Shown here piece after piece: positions 5,965 to 6,228 of a DNA stretch of 6,228 nucleotides. Below the pieces are notes generated by a model, which saw nothing but the letters and a program-made list of their open reading frames with translations, was not told the DNA's origin and ran no database searches. Every line of letters begins with the position of its first letter. Position 1 is the first letter of the stretch. Source of the DNA: Thermoproteota archaeon (GTDB lineage: Archaea; Thermoproteota; EX4484-205; JAAOZP01); the NCBI GenBank assembly GCA_025059435.1, contig JANXDK010000032.1, positions 1 to 6,228 on the forward strand. The letters run 5' to 3'. A program made the translations under genes and the position numbers.

Positions 5965-6228
5965 CTACCCCAGTATTTCCCTCAACCTATCTTGCTCAAT
6001 CGCTTCTCTTATCTCGACAGCGACTCTTCTCCCAGTACTCATTGGCTTACCGTGTTTCAAGTATGTATAAGGAGAACCGTTCATGAATACGTTTGTACCA
6101 GCAACTATCCTTGCGGAGATCTCGAAGACGTAGAACTTCAAATCCGGAGTTACAACAGTCTCCAAGCAGAAAGGCCCGAATATGCCTGGCTCACAGACCT
6201 CCTTGGAGGCTTCAACCACGCTCTTCCC
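5965..6228 (-). CDS. purP: PurP, canonical C-terminal part (N-terminus beyond window)
   Basis: 5-formaminoimidazole-4-carboxamide ribonucleotide synthetase, the ATP- and formate-dependent step that archaea use in place of bacterial PurH formyltransferase. Only the last 87 residues are inside the window; the frame is open to base 6228 (it reads GKSVVEASKE), so the GTG at 6219 is not a real start. Canonical motifs are present: EPGIFGPFCLE, YVFEISARIVAGTNVFMNGS (metal-binding Glu in FEIS), PYTYLKHGKP, MSTGRRVAVEI. The tail DRLREILG ends as in characterised PurP proteins. This contrasts with the altered C-terminus of the neighbouring paralogue and makes this copy the likely working enzyme. The spacer to the next gene is about 228 bp, so tight co-transcription is not required, although no strong U-rich terminator is seen right after the stop. 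Confidence 0.93.
   Translation of the reverse strand, partial: GKSVVEASKEVCEPGIFGPFCLETVVTPDLKFYVFEISARIVAGTNVFMNGSPYTYLKHGKPMSTGRRVAVEIREAIEQDRLREILG

Noticed and set aside
6217..6219. GTG as the start of a short 84-residue protein at the right edge
   Set aside because: The frame continues to the window end and aligns with the inside of PurP, so this is an internal Val codon of a truncated gene, not a separate small protein.

Overview
The window most likely comes from an archaeon. It carries the end of a canonical PurP (the archaeal ATP-dependent AICAR formyltransferase that replaces bacterial PurH) and a second, diverged PurP relative. The spacers contain TATA-type promoter elements followed by short or absent leaders, and GTG and TTG are used as starts beside ATG. 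The DNA is AT-rich, roughly 40% G+C by eye. A class II photolyase fits several archaeal lineages, so no phylum can be named. Genes fill most of the window, and all except the first lie on the minus strand. No rRNA, tRNA, CRISPR array, transposon or prophage gene was seen.

Left end (1-1202): the 3' part of a class II CPD photolyase gene on the plus strand meets a compact MscS-type channel gene head to tail. The two reading frames overlap by 7 bp. Each gene's U-rich termination tract would lie inside the other gene's lysine-rich last codons.

Centre left (405-3340, minus strand): an apparent three-gene operon runs APC-family permease, then (44 bp) a stand-alone RCK/TrkA-like regulatory subunit, then (20 bp) the MscS-type channel. 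It is preceded by a TATA box placed for a leaderless GTG start. No TrkH/KtrB-type pore gene is present, so the usual partner of the RCK protein is missing and the permease is the nearest candidate. The set looks like a solute and turgor module: uptake, nucleotide-sensing regulator, emergency release valve. This reading is an inference from gene order.

Centre right (3491-4563): a D-isomer-specific 2-hydroxyacid dehydrogenase with a complete NAD site and Arg/Glu/His catalytic set. Its 83-bp upstream spacer holds two copies of an identical 15-bp palindrome, 52 bp apart centre to centre. They lie either side of the TATA box, and one covers the predicted transcription start. This is the clearest regulatory signal in the window; the regulator is not encoded here.

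Right end (4564-6228): two purP-family genes in the same direction. The upstream one is cut by the window edge and has the canonical C-terminus. The complete downstream one keeps the fold's landmarks but has lost the glycine-rich ATP-grasp loop and the canonical C-terminal motif, so its activity is doubtful or altered.

Nothing here amounts to a clearly new system. The items most worth checking are the paired operator, the permease/RCK/MscS operon and the diverged PurP paralogue.
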